Source: Mesorhizobium loti
GTDB lineage: Bacteria; Pseudomonadota; Alphaproteobacteria; Rhizobiales; Rhizobiaceae
NCBI RefSeq assembly: GCF_002858745.1
Contig: NZ_PJRO01000001.1
Coordinates: 496,001 to 560,000, forward strand
Direction of reading: 5' to 3'
DNA length: 64,000 bases
Part shown: positions 44,985 to 53,652 of the stretch, one piece after another
Numbering within the stretch: the stretch's first letter is position 1
Layout: each line of letters starts with the position of its first letter
Translations under genes and position numbers: made by a program
The notes under the pieces: generated by a model
Told to the model about the DNA's origin: nothing
The model's input: the letters and a program-made list of their open reading frames with translations, nothing else
The model's database searches: none

Positions 44985-46279
44985 GTTGTCACTCCTTCGC
45001 CGGCGCGACGCTCGCGCCACCAGTCCTGCGCCTGTAGTTTCCAATAGGTCAGTTGCGCCGCCGCAAGGCCAATGGCGCCGCCGGTCCAATCAAGTCCGAA
45101 CGGTGCAAACATCCGATAGCGGTCCGAAACCCCAAGGATGCCTTCTGCAACCAGCTTGCCGCCGATCGCCGTGGTGTTGAGGCCATGGCCGCCGAAGGCC
45201 GTGCAATACCATACACCTGGCTGCAGCTGGCCGATCTGGGGCATCTGATGCCGGGCGTAGGACATCAGTCCCGACCATGCCAGCTCGGTCCTGAGACCGG
45301 CAAGCTGCGGATAGGTGCCGACCATCTCGCGGCGCAGTTCGCGAGCCAGCACGGCGGGCGCGGCGGCCCGGGTGGTGATGCGCCCGCCCCACAGAAGGCG
45401 CTTGCCATCGTCGACGACACGATAGTAGTCGCCGGCGCGGCGGTTATCGCCGACGGCATCCGTTGTCGCGACCGCCTGCGCGATCAGGTCGGGGGCGGCT
45501 TCCGAAACCATCACATAGGTGGCGATCGGCAGGTAGGCGCGCCGGAGCCGTTTGAGCACTGGACCAGTGTATCCGCCCGTGGCGAAGACGACGTGCTGGG
45601 CACGCAGACTTGCCTGCACCGTACGCAGCTTTTTTTGTGGTCCCGAAAGGTCGCAGTCGATGACTTCCGATGCCTCGAAAATGCGGCCGCCAAGGCGTTC
45701 GACTTCGTGAGCAACCGCGCGCAGATAGTTCAAAGGGTGGATGTGGAAGGCCTTTGCGTCGCGGAGGCCTTGATAATAACGCTGCGATCGCAGCACTGAG
45801 CGCAAAGCAGCCGTTTCGAGATATTCCAGTTCGTAGCCGTAGTCGCGCGCTGTCTCCTCGACATATCGCCTGAAAGCGTCGCCGCCGTCATAACGCAGGA
45901 CACTGATCAACCCTGGACGCGGCCTGGCATCGGCGATGGCGAGTTCGTCGATGATGTCGCGCACGAAGTCGACACCTTCGATCGACAGGTGGTGAAGCGC
46001 TCGCGCTGCGTCCGCGCCGACGCTTGCCGAGACGGCCTCGCTCCTTGCCGAAAAGCCGGGCGTGACGAAGCCGCCATTGCGGCCTGAGGCACCGAAGCCT
46101 ATGGTTTTTGCTTCCAGAACGGCAACGAACCGGCCGGCACGTGCCAATTGCAGCGCAGTGGTCAGGGCCGCCAATCCGCCACCGACAATGGCAATGTCGC
46201 ATTCGGCTTCGCCGCTTAGCGGCGGCCTGGTCTTCCGGTCGGTCACAGTGCGGCTGTAGTAGGTGTCGGGATAGGTCAT
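44981..46279 (-). CDS. FAD-dependent oxidoreductase, PuuB/OrdL-like
   Basis: The 432-residue DAO-family flavoprotein starts MTYPDTYYSRTV. The dinucleotide fold is CDIAIVGGGLAALTTALQLA, followed by GFGASGRNGGFVTPGFS, VVFATGGYTGPVLKRL and the C-terminal FGGHGLNTTAIGGKLVAEGI. It resembles gamma-glutamylputrescine oxidase (PuuB) and opine/amino-acid oxidases, producing an aldehyde or keto acid, NH3 and H2O2. The ATG at 46279 matches the PuuB N-terminus. Coupled to the permease by GTGA. Confidence 0.88.
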   Translation of the reverse strand: MTYPDTYYSRTVTDRKTRPPLSGEAECDIAIVGGGLAALTTALQLARAGRFVAVLEAKTIGFGASGRNGGFVTPGFSARSEAVSASVGADAARALHHLSIEGVDFVRDIIDELAIADARPRPGLISVLRYDGGDAFRRYVEETARDYGYELEYLETAALRSVLRSQRYYQGLRDAKAFHIHPLNYLRAVAHEVERLGGRIFEASEVIDCDLSGPQKKLRTVQASLRAQHVVFATGGYTGPVLKRLRRAYLPIATYVMVSEAAPDLIAQAVATTDAVGDNRRAGDYYRVVDDGKRLLWGGRITTRAAAPAVLARELRREMVGTYPQLAGLRTELAWSGLMSYARHQMPQIGQLQPGVWYCTAFGGHGLNTTAIGGKLVAEGILGVSDRYRMFAPFGLDWTGGAIGLAAAQLTYWKLQAQDWWRERRAGEGVTT

Positions 46280-46369
46280 CTGCGCCTTGTGGTGGTAAGC
46301 GATTTCCAATGGCAAGCCTTGCCTGCAGAAAGCGTTGTGCTGTCCGCAGGCAAGGCTATTCAGGTCTCG

Positions 46370-47194
46370 TCAATCGGCGCTGTAGTTCTTGCCGTACCAC
46401 TTGGTGGTCAACGTCGCGAGCGTGCCATCCTTCTTCATGTCGGCGACGATTCCGCCGACCTTGGCAGTCCATTCCGGGTCCTTCTTTTCGGCGATCACCA
46501 CCAGCGGTTCGCGAAACGCATAGTCTCCCTCGAGGATCTTTACCGGATAGCCGTTCTTGATGGCGTTCTGCGCCGTCTGTTCCGGCGCTATGACGGCGTT
46601 CAGCCGCACGCCATCGCCGAGCCGCAGATCGTCGAAGGGAAGCATGGAATCCGCGAAGGTACGGATTTCGCCTGGCTCCAGCTTGTATTCGACGGGCGGC
46701 AAGCCAGGCGCATCGATCTCGAGCTGGCGGCGGACGAAATCCTCCGAAGTAGTGGCGGTTTCAACGCCGATGATCTTGCCGCTGAGATCCGCCACCGACT
46801 TCGCGGTGCTATCCTTGTGTACCACATAGACATAGGGGCTGTAGTAGTAGACGCCGACGAAATCGATGACCTTAGCGCGTGCCTTGGTTGGCGTCACCGA
46901 GCCGACGCCGAGATCGTAGCGGCCCTGCCAGTGGCCACCGGTCAGGGTCGCCCAATCGGGTGTTTCGAAACTGATTTCGACACCAAGCCGCTTGGCTACC
47001 TCACGCGAAACGTCGATGTCGAAACCGACAAGTTGGTTGTTGTCGTCGAGATAGCCCTGGGGCGGCCAACCACCGTTGGTGGCAACGACCATCGCTTTCT
47101 TCGAACTGACCCGGTCGAGCGTTTCGCCGGCATTGGCTACCGTGACAGACAGGCCGGTGACGGCCAAGACAAACAAAGCAAGCAGCTTCTTCAC
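46370..47194 (-). CDS. Amino-acid-type ABC transporter substrate-binding protein (family 3)
   Basis: The 274-residue periplasmic protein begins with GTG: MKKLLALFVLAVTGLSVTVA, a signal peptide cleaved near ANA-GE. The mature region has KKAMVVATNGGWPPQGYLDDN, GFDIDVSREVAKRLGVEISF and DLGVGSVTPTKARAKVIDFV, the family-3 solute-binding signature. A GGGAGG ribosome site precedes the GTG; a TTG one codon earlier is less probable. It is the first gene of the transporter-oxidase operon, under the promoter region shared with the Lrp-type regulator. Confidence 0.9.
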   Translation of the reverse strand: MKKLLALFVLAVTGLSVTVANAGETLDRVSSKKAMVVATNGGWPPQGYLDDNNQLVGFDIDVSREVAKRLGVEISFETPDWATLTGGHWQGRYDLGVGSVTPTKARAKVIDFVGVYYYSPYVYVVHKDSTAKSVADLSGKIIGVETATTSEDFVRRQLEIDAPGLPPVEYKLEPGEIRTFADSMLPFDDLRLGDGVRLNAVIAPEQTAQNAIKNGYPVKILEGDYAFREPLVVIAEKKDPEWTAKVGGIVADMKKDGTLATLTTKWYGKNYSAD

Positions 47195-47541
47195 CAAATT
47201 CCTCCCTTTTTGTTCTGATTTTTGATTGCCCTGAAATCGTCCTGATCAGCCACGAACAGGCATCGCCAAACCCGGCAAGCCCACAAATCGTCAGACAACG
47301 AGGCGCTTCCCGACTTAAGGTCCTCCGGCCGATTGCATGACGCTACCCGGCGAACCGTCTGATTTCGCTCTGGACCGGGCAATTCGCCAGTCGAATCGAC
47401 AAAACGCCGGCTGCTTTCTATCGTGGTCGAAGATCGATGCCTGAGATCCGCAGCTTCTCAGGTTTTCGCGAACCACGCCCTCAATGGACAGCTGTCATAA
47501 ACTTCGCGACAGGCCGTCGTGTCATCCCTGGAGAGCGGAAC
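47195..47541. promoter_or_regulatory. Divergent promoter region between transporter operon and Lrp gene
   Basis: This 347-bp intergenic region has no gene. It contains a short inverted repeat CTGAGA-9 nt-TCTCAG (47441-47461) that may be an Lrp site, 81 bp before the regulator. No convincing -35/-10 pair was identified by eye. Confidence 0.45.
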
Positions 47542-47994
47542 ATGGAATTGACCGAGAAGGATCGCCAGTTGCTGGCGCTGATGCAGAAGAATGCTCGCGA
47601 GCCTGTCGCCTCGCTGGCGCGGCAGCTCGGCGTTTCACGCACGGCCCTGCAGGAACGCATCCATCGACTGGAAGAAAACGGCATCATCGAAGGTTATTCT
47701 GTGCGCCTGGCCCAAGGTGTCAGCCAAAACGCCGTTCACTGCTTCACCTTCGCAGCCCTCAACAACAAGAGCTACCCGGATGTTGCGCGGCAACTCAAGT
47801 CGATCACCTCTGTTCAAGCCGTCCACGCCATCACCGGCGATTGGGACCTGATCGTGCATCTCGTCGCCGAAACGCTTGAAAAACTCAATCGCGAACTCAA
47901 CAGGCTGAATGAGATCACGGGCATCATCAAAACAGTCTCCCATATCGTTCTGGAGACCAAGCTCGCCCGCAACATCTACTACCACCGGACGTAG
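47542..47994 (+). CDS. Lrp/AsnC family transcriptional regulator
   Basis: The 150-residue protein has an N-terminal helix-turn-helix, MELTEKDRQLLALMQKNARE followed by SLARQLGVSRTALQERIHRLEENGIIEGY. The C-terminal RAM sensing domain has QAVHAITGDWDLIVHLVAET. GGAGAGCGG precedes the ATG at 47542. Divergent orientation suggests it responds to the transported amino acid or amine and controls the operon 46370-44013. Confidence 0.92.
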   Translation: MELTEKDRQLLALMQKNAREPVASLARQLGVSRTALQERIHRLEENGIIEGYSVRLAQGVSQNAVHCFTFAALNNKSYPDVARQLKSITSVQAVHAITGDWDLIVHLVAETLEKLNRELNRLNEITGIIKTVSHIVLETKLARNIYYHRT

Positions 47995-47996
47995 GC

Positions 47997-48887
47997 CTAA
48001 TTCCTGTCGCGTACCGCCACGATCGGGCCCGCTGGGAACGAACCGCCGACAATCGTGTCCATGCCGTTGGAGAGTATCGAGACCGCACCGTCGAAAAACA
48101 GCGCATTGCTGCAACCAAGCGCATCGCGAAACAGCCTGGCGAAACTGCCAAGACTGACTTCGCCGCGCGAGATCGCCAGCACCACCGTGTCGGGATCGCG
48201 AACACCGACACCATTGCGGATGTAGCGTGAACTGCCGTTCGGTTCGAAGCGCGGATGCAGCGCCCCGTCGATCACCAGCATCGGGCCCGATTGGGTGGCA
48301 TAAACCATCGCAGGTTTAGCAACGGCGAAGGCGCTGGTTTCCAGGACGCCTGCCTTGCCGTCGGTGCCGATATAAAAGACACCGTTGGGCTTGAGGAAGA
48401 AATTGCCCTCCGCATTGTCGCGGTTGAGCGGTGTTTCCTCGCGTCCTGCCTCGACGAACAGGCCGACCGGTGACAGGTCCTGGTGGTACATGCCGGCATT
48501 CATCGCCAGCAGCACCGGTGTTCCTGCAGCACGCATGGCTTCCGTGAATTTCGCGACGGAACCATAAGGCTTGGCTGCTGCATCCAGCCTGTGCAGCGAC
48601 ACCGCGTAACGGCGCAGATCCACTTCGCACACGACATAGGCGACCGCCTCGAAAGCGAGATCGCGGCATGGCTCGGGCAGCGGGCCCATTGCCGGCAATG
48701 GCGGCGCGGCAGGTTGTTGTGTCGGAGGGAAAGGCTGCTGCGATGTTGGTGCCGGAGACGAAGGTGCGGATGGCACCGAAGGTAGATCCGGAGGCTCGGC
48801 TGGCTGCGGCCGCAAGGCAAACCAGGTCGCCAGGCCAGCGCCAATCAGCAACAAAACCAGTATAGCAAGCCAGGTCCAGCGGGTCAT
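47997..48887 (-). CDS. Phosphodiester glycosidase (DUF2233/NAGPA-like), membrane anchored
   Basis: The 296-residue protein has an N-terminal membrane anchor (TWLAILVLLLIGAGLATWFA), then a Pro/Ser-rich linker (~30-75). The DUF2233 domain follows: AMNAGMYHQDLSPVGLFVEAG, FFLKPNGVFYIG, GPMLVIDGALHPRF, RNGVGVRDPDTVVLAISRGEV and LFRDALGCSNALFFDG. Its fold is that of phosphodiester glycosidases that remove N-acetylglucosamine phosphate caps or act on cell-surface sugars. It converges with the Lrp gene with a 2-bp gap. Confidence 0.85.
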   Translation of the reverse strand: MTRWTWLAILVLLLIGAGLATWFALRPQPAEPPDLPSVPSAPSSPAPTSQQPFPPTQQPAAPPLPAMGPLPEPCRDLAFEAVAYVVCEVDLRRYAVSLHRLDAAAKPYGSVAKFTEAMRAAGTPVLLAMNAGMYHQDLSPVGLFVEAGREETPLNRDNAEGNFFLKPNGVFYIGTDGKAGVLETSAFAVAKPAMVYATQSGPMLVIDGALHPRFEPNGSSRYIRNGVGVRDPDTVVLAISRGEVSLGSFARLFRDALGCSNALFFDGAVSILSNGMDTIVGGSFPAGPIVAVRDRN

Positions 48888-49047
48888 AGGCCGTCCAGGA
48901 CTACGTGCTGCTTGGCCCAGCAACGGCCCGTTGCTTGCGCCATTTCGGAATGGTGAACGGTAAACATCTTGTTTCGACCCGCTGTCGGGGTTATCTCATA
49001 ACGATGTTATCAGCCCGACTCCCGCGGGCGCAGAAGGATTTTGGCCC

Positions 49048-49383
49048 ATGAGCGGAATCAACGACTACATCGACAGCGAAGTGAAGAGCAACGACGTCGT
49101 CGTGTTCATGAAGGGTACGCCAGGCTTTCCGCAGTGCGGCTTCTCGGGTCAGGTCGTGCAAATCCTCGACTACATCGGCGTGGACTACAAGGGCGTCAAC
49201 GTATTGACTTCCAACGATCTTCGCCAGGGCATCAAGGACTACTCCAACTGGCCGACCATCCCGCAGCTTTATGTGAAGGGTGAGTTCGTGGGCGGTTGCG
49301 ATATCGTGCGCGAAATGTTCCAGGCCGGTGAGCTGCAGGCCTTCTTCGACGAGAAGGGCATCAAGGTCAAAGGCGCCGCCTGA
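49048..49383 (+). CDS. grxD: Monothiol glutaredoxin Grx4/GrxD
   Basis: The 111-residue protein has [20 protein letters not shown] with the monothiol active site Cys30-Gly-Phe-Ser. [20 protein letters not shown] is the glutathione-binding part. It holds or transfers a [2Fe-2S] cluster together with BolA. It is normally next to bolA; here it lies 5.2 kb downstream. A GC-rich hairpin (CCGGGCAG/CTGCCCGG at 49395-49414) follows without a clear T-tract. Confidence 0.95.
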   Translation: MSGINDYIDSEVKSNDVVVFMKGTPGFPQCGFSGQVVQILDYIGVDYKGVNVLTSNDLRQGIKDYSNWPTIPQLYVKGEFVGGCDIVREMFQAGELQAFFDEKGIKVKGAA

Positions 49384-49492
49384 CCGGATCCTTGCCGGGC
49401 AGCCCCCTGCCCGGTTGAACTAAATCGTCCGTTTCAGGACATCGAGCCGATGCGCCGCTAGCGCGTCGGCATTTCGCATTTGGGGGATCCTC

Positions 49493-50761
49493 ATGGATAC
49501 GCAAGCCCATCAAGACGCCCGACAAGCGGCATTCGCGATCCCGCGCTGGGAGTTCATCACCATCTGTGCTGCGCTGATGGCGCTCAATGCGCTCGCCATC
49601 GACATCATGCTGCCCGGCCTGCAGGAAATCGGCTCCAGCCTTGGCGTGGCCAACGAGAATCACAGGCAATATGTGATCTCGGCTTATTTCGGCGGTCTTG
49701 CCGCCGCGTTGATCTTCTATGGGCCGCTATCGGATCGTTTCGGCCGCCGCAGACCGCTGCTGGTTGGTCTTGTCATCTATATTTGTGCCGCTGCCGGCGC
49801 GGTGTTCGCCCCAAGCTTCGAAACCTTGCTGCTGCTGCGTTTCGTCCAGGGCATCGGTGCTGCTTCTACGCGCGTCATAGCGGTCTCCATGGTGCGCGAC
49901 CGTTTCGGCGGCCGTGCAATGGCCGAAGTGATGTCGCTGATCTTCATGGTGTTCATGGTTATTCCGGTCGTGGCGCCGTCGATCGGGCAAGTGGTGATGA
50001 TCTTCGCCAACTGGCACATGATCTTCATGGTGATGGCGGTGATCGCTACGGCGATCGCGCTATGGACTTTCATCCGCATGCCCGAAACGCAACATCCCGA
50101 AGACCGTCGGCAGATCGATCTCGGTTCCATCGCACAGGGATTTGGGATCGTGCTGTCGAACCGGCTGTCGCTTGGCTATACGCTGGCCTCCACTTCGGTA
50201 TTCGCTGCGCTGTTCGGCTTCATCAACTCCGCGCCGCAGGTCTATATCGGCATCTACAATCTCGGTTACTGGTTTCCGGTGCTGTTCGCAGCGATCGCCG
50301 GCATGATGGCGGTGTCCTCGTTCCTGAACTCGCGTCTGGTGATGCGGCTTGGCATGCGCCGCCTGTCGCATGGCGCGCTGATCGGCTTCACCATCGTCTC
50401 GACGATCTGGTTCGTGCTGTCGCTGTTCGGACCGGTGCCATTGCCGCTGTTCGTGCTTCTGTTCGCACTGGCGATGTTCCAGTTCGGCTGGATCGGCTCG
50501 AACTTCAACGCCATCGCCATGGAGCCGCTTGGTCACATCGCCGGCACGGCGGCATCAATCCAGGGTTTCATCCAGACGCTGGGCGGCGGGCTGATCGGCG
50601 CCGGTATCGGCCAGGCCTTCGATGGCACGGTGACGCCACTGGCCGCCGGTTTCTGCGGCGTGGGAATCCTGGGACTGGTGTTCGTGCTGATCGCGGAGCG
50701 TGGCAAGCTGTTCACAGCTCCGAATGCACAGCAAGCGGTCAGCGCGGACCTTTCCCATTAG
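49493..50761 (+). CDS. MFS multidrug efflux transporter (Bcr/CflA family)
   Basis: The 422-residue protein has about 12 membrane helices. The Bcr/CflA pattern is present: ALNALAIDIMLPGLQEIGSS in helix 1, YFGGLAAALIFYGPLSDRFG-RRRPLL (motif A) between helices 2 and 3, and RFVQGIGAASTRVIAVSMVR (motif C-like). It probably exports drugs or metabolites by proton antiport. The ATG at 49493 has GGGGGATCC upstream. A terminator-like hairpin follows. Confidence 0.9.
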   Translation: MDTQAHQDARQAAFAIPRWEFITICAALMALNALAIDIMLPGLQEIGSSLGVANENHRQYVISAYFGGLAAALIFYGPLSDRFGRRRPLLVGLVIYICAAAGAVFAPSFETLLLLRFVQGIGAASTRVIAVSMVRDRFGGRAMAEVMSLIFMVFMVIPVVAPSIGQVVMIFANWHMIFMVMAVIATAIALWTFIRMPETQHPEDRRQIDLGSIAQGFGIVLSNRLSLGYTLASTSVFAALFGFINSAPQVYIGIYNLGYWFPVLFAAIAGMMAVSSFLNSRLVMRLGMRRLSHGALIGFTIVSTIWFVLSLFGPVPLPLFVLLFALAMFQFGWIGSNFNAIAMEPLGHIAGTAASIQGFIQTLGGGLIGAGIGQAFDGTVTPLAAGFCGVGILGLVFVLIAERGKLFTAPNAQQAVSADLSH

Positions 50762-50766
50762 ACGAG

Positions 50767-50793
50767 AAGCCGGCGGCCATCGCTGCCGGCTTT
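50767..50793 (+). terminator. Terminator after the MFS gene
   Basis: Stem AAGCCGGC (50767-50774) / GCCGGCTT (50785-50792) followed by only three T residues. A moderate intrinsic terminator directly after the MFS stop and just before the repeat. Confidence 0.55.
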
Positions 50794-50797
50794 ACCA

Positions 50798-50892
50798 AAG
50801 CAATTCCAGCAAAAAGTGCGTCGCGGTTTTGCGTCTGGAATTGCGTAAAAACAAAGAGTTGGAGTGTTTCCGCAAAAAGCGGAACGCTCTAA
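50798..50892 (+). repeat. RIME-like intergenic repeat, family A copy 6
   Basis: AAGCAATTCCAGCAAAAAGT, CGCGGTTTTGCGTCTGGAAT, TGCGTAAAAACAAAGAGTT and GGAGTGTTTCCGC follow in order. The right end GCTCTAAG contains the minus-strand TAG stop of the inositol-monophosphatase-family gene (50889-50891). Confidence 0.87.
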
Positions 50893-51710
50893 GCCCAGAG
50901 CTCGCGTTTGATCTCGCCCCAGCTCGCCTGGTCGGGCGCTACGATCAGCCCGCCTGAAACATGCGAAGGCAGGTACAGGCTGCCGTCGAAACGCGCGGCA
51001 TAGCCGCCTGCCTCCTGGTGGATCAGCACACCAGCCAGGTGATCCCACGGCATCATCACGTTCTGGACGATGAAATGCGCGTGCCCCCCGGCAAGCACGC
51101 GATATTCATGCGCCGAGCAGCGGTAGCCGATATAGGATAGGCATTTCGCCTGGTTCTTTGCGAGCAGGGATCGCTCCGGTTCTTCGAAAGCCTGCCAGCC
51201 AAGCGCGCCGGTCATCTGCGAGAACGGCACTGGTTCAGCCACCGCGACACGCTCCCGCCCCTGCCCGCTCACCAAGTGGCTTCCTGCCCCACGGAAGCCG
51301 ATCAATGCATCCTTGCCGATCGGGTCGTAGATGATACCCGCCACCGTCTCGCCGTCCTTGACCACCGCCAGGATGACGCCGAACACCGGCACGCCGGAAG
51401 CGAAATTGTATGTGCCGTCGACAGGGTCGATGACAAAGGCCAGCTTGCTGCCACCGAGCTTCGCCAACAGTGTCTTGTCGGCTTCGCAAGCCTCCTCGCC
51501 GACAACCAGGGCGTCCGGATATCTTGCGGCGATGGCCTGCGTGATCACACGTTCCGCGTTGATGTCCGCTTGGGTGACGAGGTCGGCGGCCGACTTCTTC
51601 TGCTGAACGTCACCTGCGCCAAGGCGGCGAAAGCGCGGCATGATCTCTTGCTCTGCCGCGTCGGCCAGAACGGTGGTCAGCCATTCGATGTCGCGGTCAT
51701 CAAAGCGCAT
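50889..51710 (-). CDS. Inositol monophosphatase family protein
   Basis: The 273-residue protein begins [20 protein letters not shown]. Metal/substrate motifs are [27 protein letters not shown] (D-P-x-D-G-T-x-N-F) and [16 protein letters not shown] (W-D-x-x-A-G). All catalytic acidic residues are visible. The likely substrate is inositol phosphate, 3'-phosphoadenosine phosphate or a similar phosphate ester. The start overlaps the ttcA stop by 11 bp, so it is translationally linked to tRNA thiolation. Its stop codon is inside a repeat. Confidence 0.88.
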   Translation of the reverse strand: MRFDDRDIEWLTTVLADAAEQEIMPRFRRLGAGDVQQKKSAADLVTQADINAERVITQAIAARYPDALVVGEEACEADKTLLAKLGGSKLAFVIDPVDGTYNFASGVPVFGVILAVVKDGETVAGIIYDPIGKDALIGFRGAGSHLVSGQGRERVAVAEPVPFSQMTGALGWQAFEEPERSLLAKNQAKCLSYIGYRCSAHEYRVLAGGHAHFIVQNVMMPWDHLAGVLIHQEAGGYAARFDGSLYLPSHVSGGLIVAPDQASWGEIKRELWA

Positions 51711-52566
51711 TTGTATTCCCTGAAGCGGTGGCCAAAGCGGCGAAATCGAACAGCTTGCGGTCAAGCAAATGCGACGGCCGCACATTGGTCATGGCACGGA
51801 TCATCGTGTCCTTGCGGCCGGGCATGCGCGTTTCGATATCTTCCAGCATCGCCTTCATGGCATTGCGCTGCAGTCCCTCCTGACTGCCGCAGAGATCGCA
51901 GGGGATGATCGGAAAGGCCATGGCGTTGGCGAATTTTTCCAGATCGTCCTCGGCGCAATAGGCCAACGGCCTCAGCACCATCATGTCGCCCTCGTCGTTG
52001 AGCAGCTTGGGCGGCATGGCTGCCAGGCGCCCGCCATGGAAGAGGTTCATGAAGAATGTTTCGAGGATGTCCTCGCGGTGATGGCCGAGCACCAGCGCCG
52101 AGCAGCCTTCCTCCCGCGCGACGCGATAGAGATGGCCGCGACGCAGCCGCGAGCACAGCGAGCAGTAGGTCGAGTTTTCGGGCAGCTTGTCGGTGACGAT
52201 CGAATAGGTGTCCTGGTATTCGATGCGATGCGCGATGCCGTTGGCGGTCAGGTAGTCCGGCAGGATGTGCTTGGGAAAATTAGGCTGGCCCTGGTCGAGG
52301 TTGCAGGCGATGAGGTCGACCGGCAGCAGGCCGCGCCATTTCAGGTCGAGCAAGAGCGCCAGCAGGCCGTAGGAATCCTTGCCGCCTGACAGCGCCACCA
52401 GCCAGCGCTCGCCCGGCTTGATCATGGCGAAATCGTCCATGGCCTGCCGTGCCAGCCTGAGCAGGCGCTTGCGCAGCTTGTTGAATTCCACCGATGACGG
52501 CACGTCGCGAAACAGCGGGTGGCAACCACCCTCGAGATCGGGGATAGGGTCTGCAGGTGCGTTCAT
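51700..52566 (-). CDS. ttcA: tRNA 2-thiocytidine(32) synthetase TtcA
   Basis: The 288-residue PP-loop ATPase has [20 protein letters not shown] (SGGKDS 60-65), the first Cys pair in [13 protein letters not shown] (Cys135, Cys138) and a third Cys site in [14 protein letters not shown]. These bind the [4Fe-4S] cluster used to thiolate C32 of some tRNAs. The ATG at 52566 is preferred to an upstream extension containing unrelated sequence. It overlaps the following phosphatase gene by 11 bp. Confidence 0.93.
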   Translation of the reverse strand: MNAPADPIPDLEGGCHPLFRDVPSSVEFNKLRKRLLRLARQAMDDFAMIKPGERWLVALSGGKDSYGLLALLLDLKWRGLLPVDLIACNLDQGQPNFPKHILPDYLTANGIAHRIEYQDTYSIVTDKLPENSTYCSLCSRLRRGHLYRVAREEGCSALVLGHHREDILETFFMNLFHGGRLAAMPPKLLNDEGDMMVLRPLAYCAEDDLEKFANAMAFPIIPCDLCGSQEGLQRNAMKAMLEDIETRMPGRKDTMIRAMTNVRPSHLLDRKLFDFAALATASGNTNAL

Positions 52567-52664
52567 GGCGTTGCGTTCCGCAGGGTCTTTGCGCACCGGA
52601 TGGCAGCGCATTTCTCTAATGTCGCGCCTTATACCGAGGCTCGCTTCACCAAACAAATACCCAG

Positions 52665-52697
52665 AACAAAAAAGGCCGCCCAAGGGCGACCTTTTTT
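52665..52697 (-). terminator. Rho-independent terminator for rpsD
   Basis: Stem GGTCGCCC-TT-GGGCGGCC (minus strand, one mismatch) followed by TTTTTTG. The reverse side also has six T, so it may work in both directions. It lies 22 bp past the rpsD stop. Confidence 0.88.
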
Positions 52698-52719
52698 GTA
52701 TTCAAATTCGCAGGCCTGA

Positions 52720-53337
52720 TTAGCGCGAATAATATTCGACGACCAGGTTCGGCTCCATCTGGACCGCGAACGGAACGTCCGCCAGACCCGGAACGCGTGC
52801 GAAGGTCGCAACCATCTTGTTGTGGTCGGCTTCGATATAGTCCGGAACGTCACGCTCGGCGAGGCCGACGGACTCCAGAACGATGACGAGCTGCTTCGAC
52901 TTCTCGCGCACCTCGATGACATCGCCCGGCTTGCAGCGGTACGAACCAATGTTGGTGCGCTTGCCGTTCACGTTGACGTGGCCGTGGTTCACGAACTGGC
53001 GGGCTGCGAAGATGGTCGGCACGAACTTGGAGCGGTACACGACCGCATCCAGACGCGACTCCAGCAGGCCGATCAGGTTCTCGGAGGTGTCGCCCTTGCG
53101 GCGGTTGGCCTCTTCATAGGTCTTGCGGAACTGCTTTTCCGAAACGTCACCATAATGACCCTTCAGCTTCTGCTTGGCGCGCAGCTGCAGGCCGAAGTCG
53201 GAAAGCTTGCCCTTGCGGCGCTGGCCGTGCTGGCCGGGGCCGTATTCGCGCTTGTTGACCGGGGACTTCGGGCGGCCCCAGATGTTTTCACCAAGACGGC
53301 GATCGATCTTGTACTTAGCGGATTCGCGTTTGCTCAT
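52720..53337 (-). CDS. rpsD: 30S ribosomal protein S4
   Basis: The 205-residue basic protein begins [20 protein letters not shown], contains [20 protein letters not shown], and a central S4 RNA-binding domain ([20 protein letters not shown] then [12 protein letters not shown]). It starts assembly of the 16S rRNA 5' domain. Zinc-type Cys motifs are absent. AAGGGAATGCG precedes the ATG at 53337. It has its own promoter and terminator. Confidence 0.97.
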   Translation of the reverse strand: MSKRESAKYKIDRRLGENIWGRPKSPVNKREYGPGQHGQRRKGKLSDFGLQLRAKQKLKGHYGDVSEKQFRKTYEEANRRKGDTSENLIGLLESRLDAVVYRSKFVPTIFAARQFVNHGHVNVNGKRTNIGSYRCKPGDVIEVREKSKQLVIVLESVGLAERDVPDYIEADHNKMVATFARVPGLADVPFAVQMEPNLVVEYYSR

Positions 53338-53652
53338 CGCATTCCCTTTCAAAACAACAGACCCGAACCGCCATGGTCCGAGTGAAGGAAACGCGCCCTC
53401 CTCTGGCCTCCTTTTTCGAGACCTGACAGGGTTTTCAGCGCAAGCGACAGAAAACCCACGGGACACGTCAGTTTGCGGGACCGGAAAATGTCTTCACTTT
53501 TCCCCCGGTCTCGCGGCCACAGAAAAGCGCAACACCAGGCGCGCGGCCCGGTGCTTGGACGGCTACCTAGTGGAAGAGCCCCGCCTTGTCAACGGCGGGG
53601 CGTCAAGAGCTCAATCACGACGCGGAGCGGTTGCCGACATCCATCAGCGACG
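53338..53652. promoter_or_regulatory. rpsD upstream region with promoter and long structured leader
   Basis: On the minus strand TTGACA (53592-53587), a 17-bp spacer and TAGGTA (53569-53564) form a probable promoter. The predicted leader is ~220 nt, long for a ribosomal gene. It contains a perfect 8-bp stem GGGTTTTC/GAAAACCC (53429-53457). A GC-rich hairpin GCCCCGCC/GGCGGGGC (53578-53601) overlaps the -35 region. No other gene is seen here. Confidence 0.55.
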
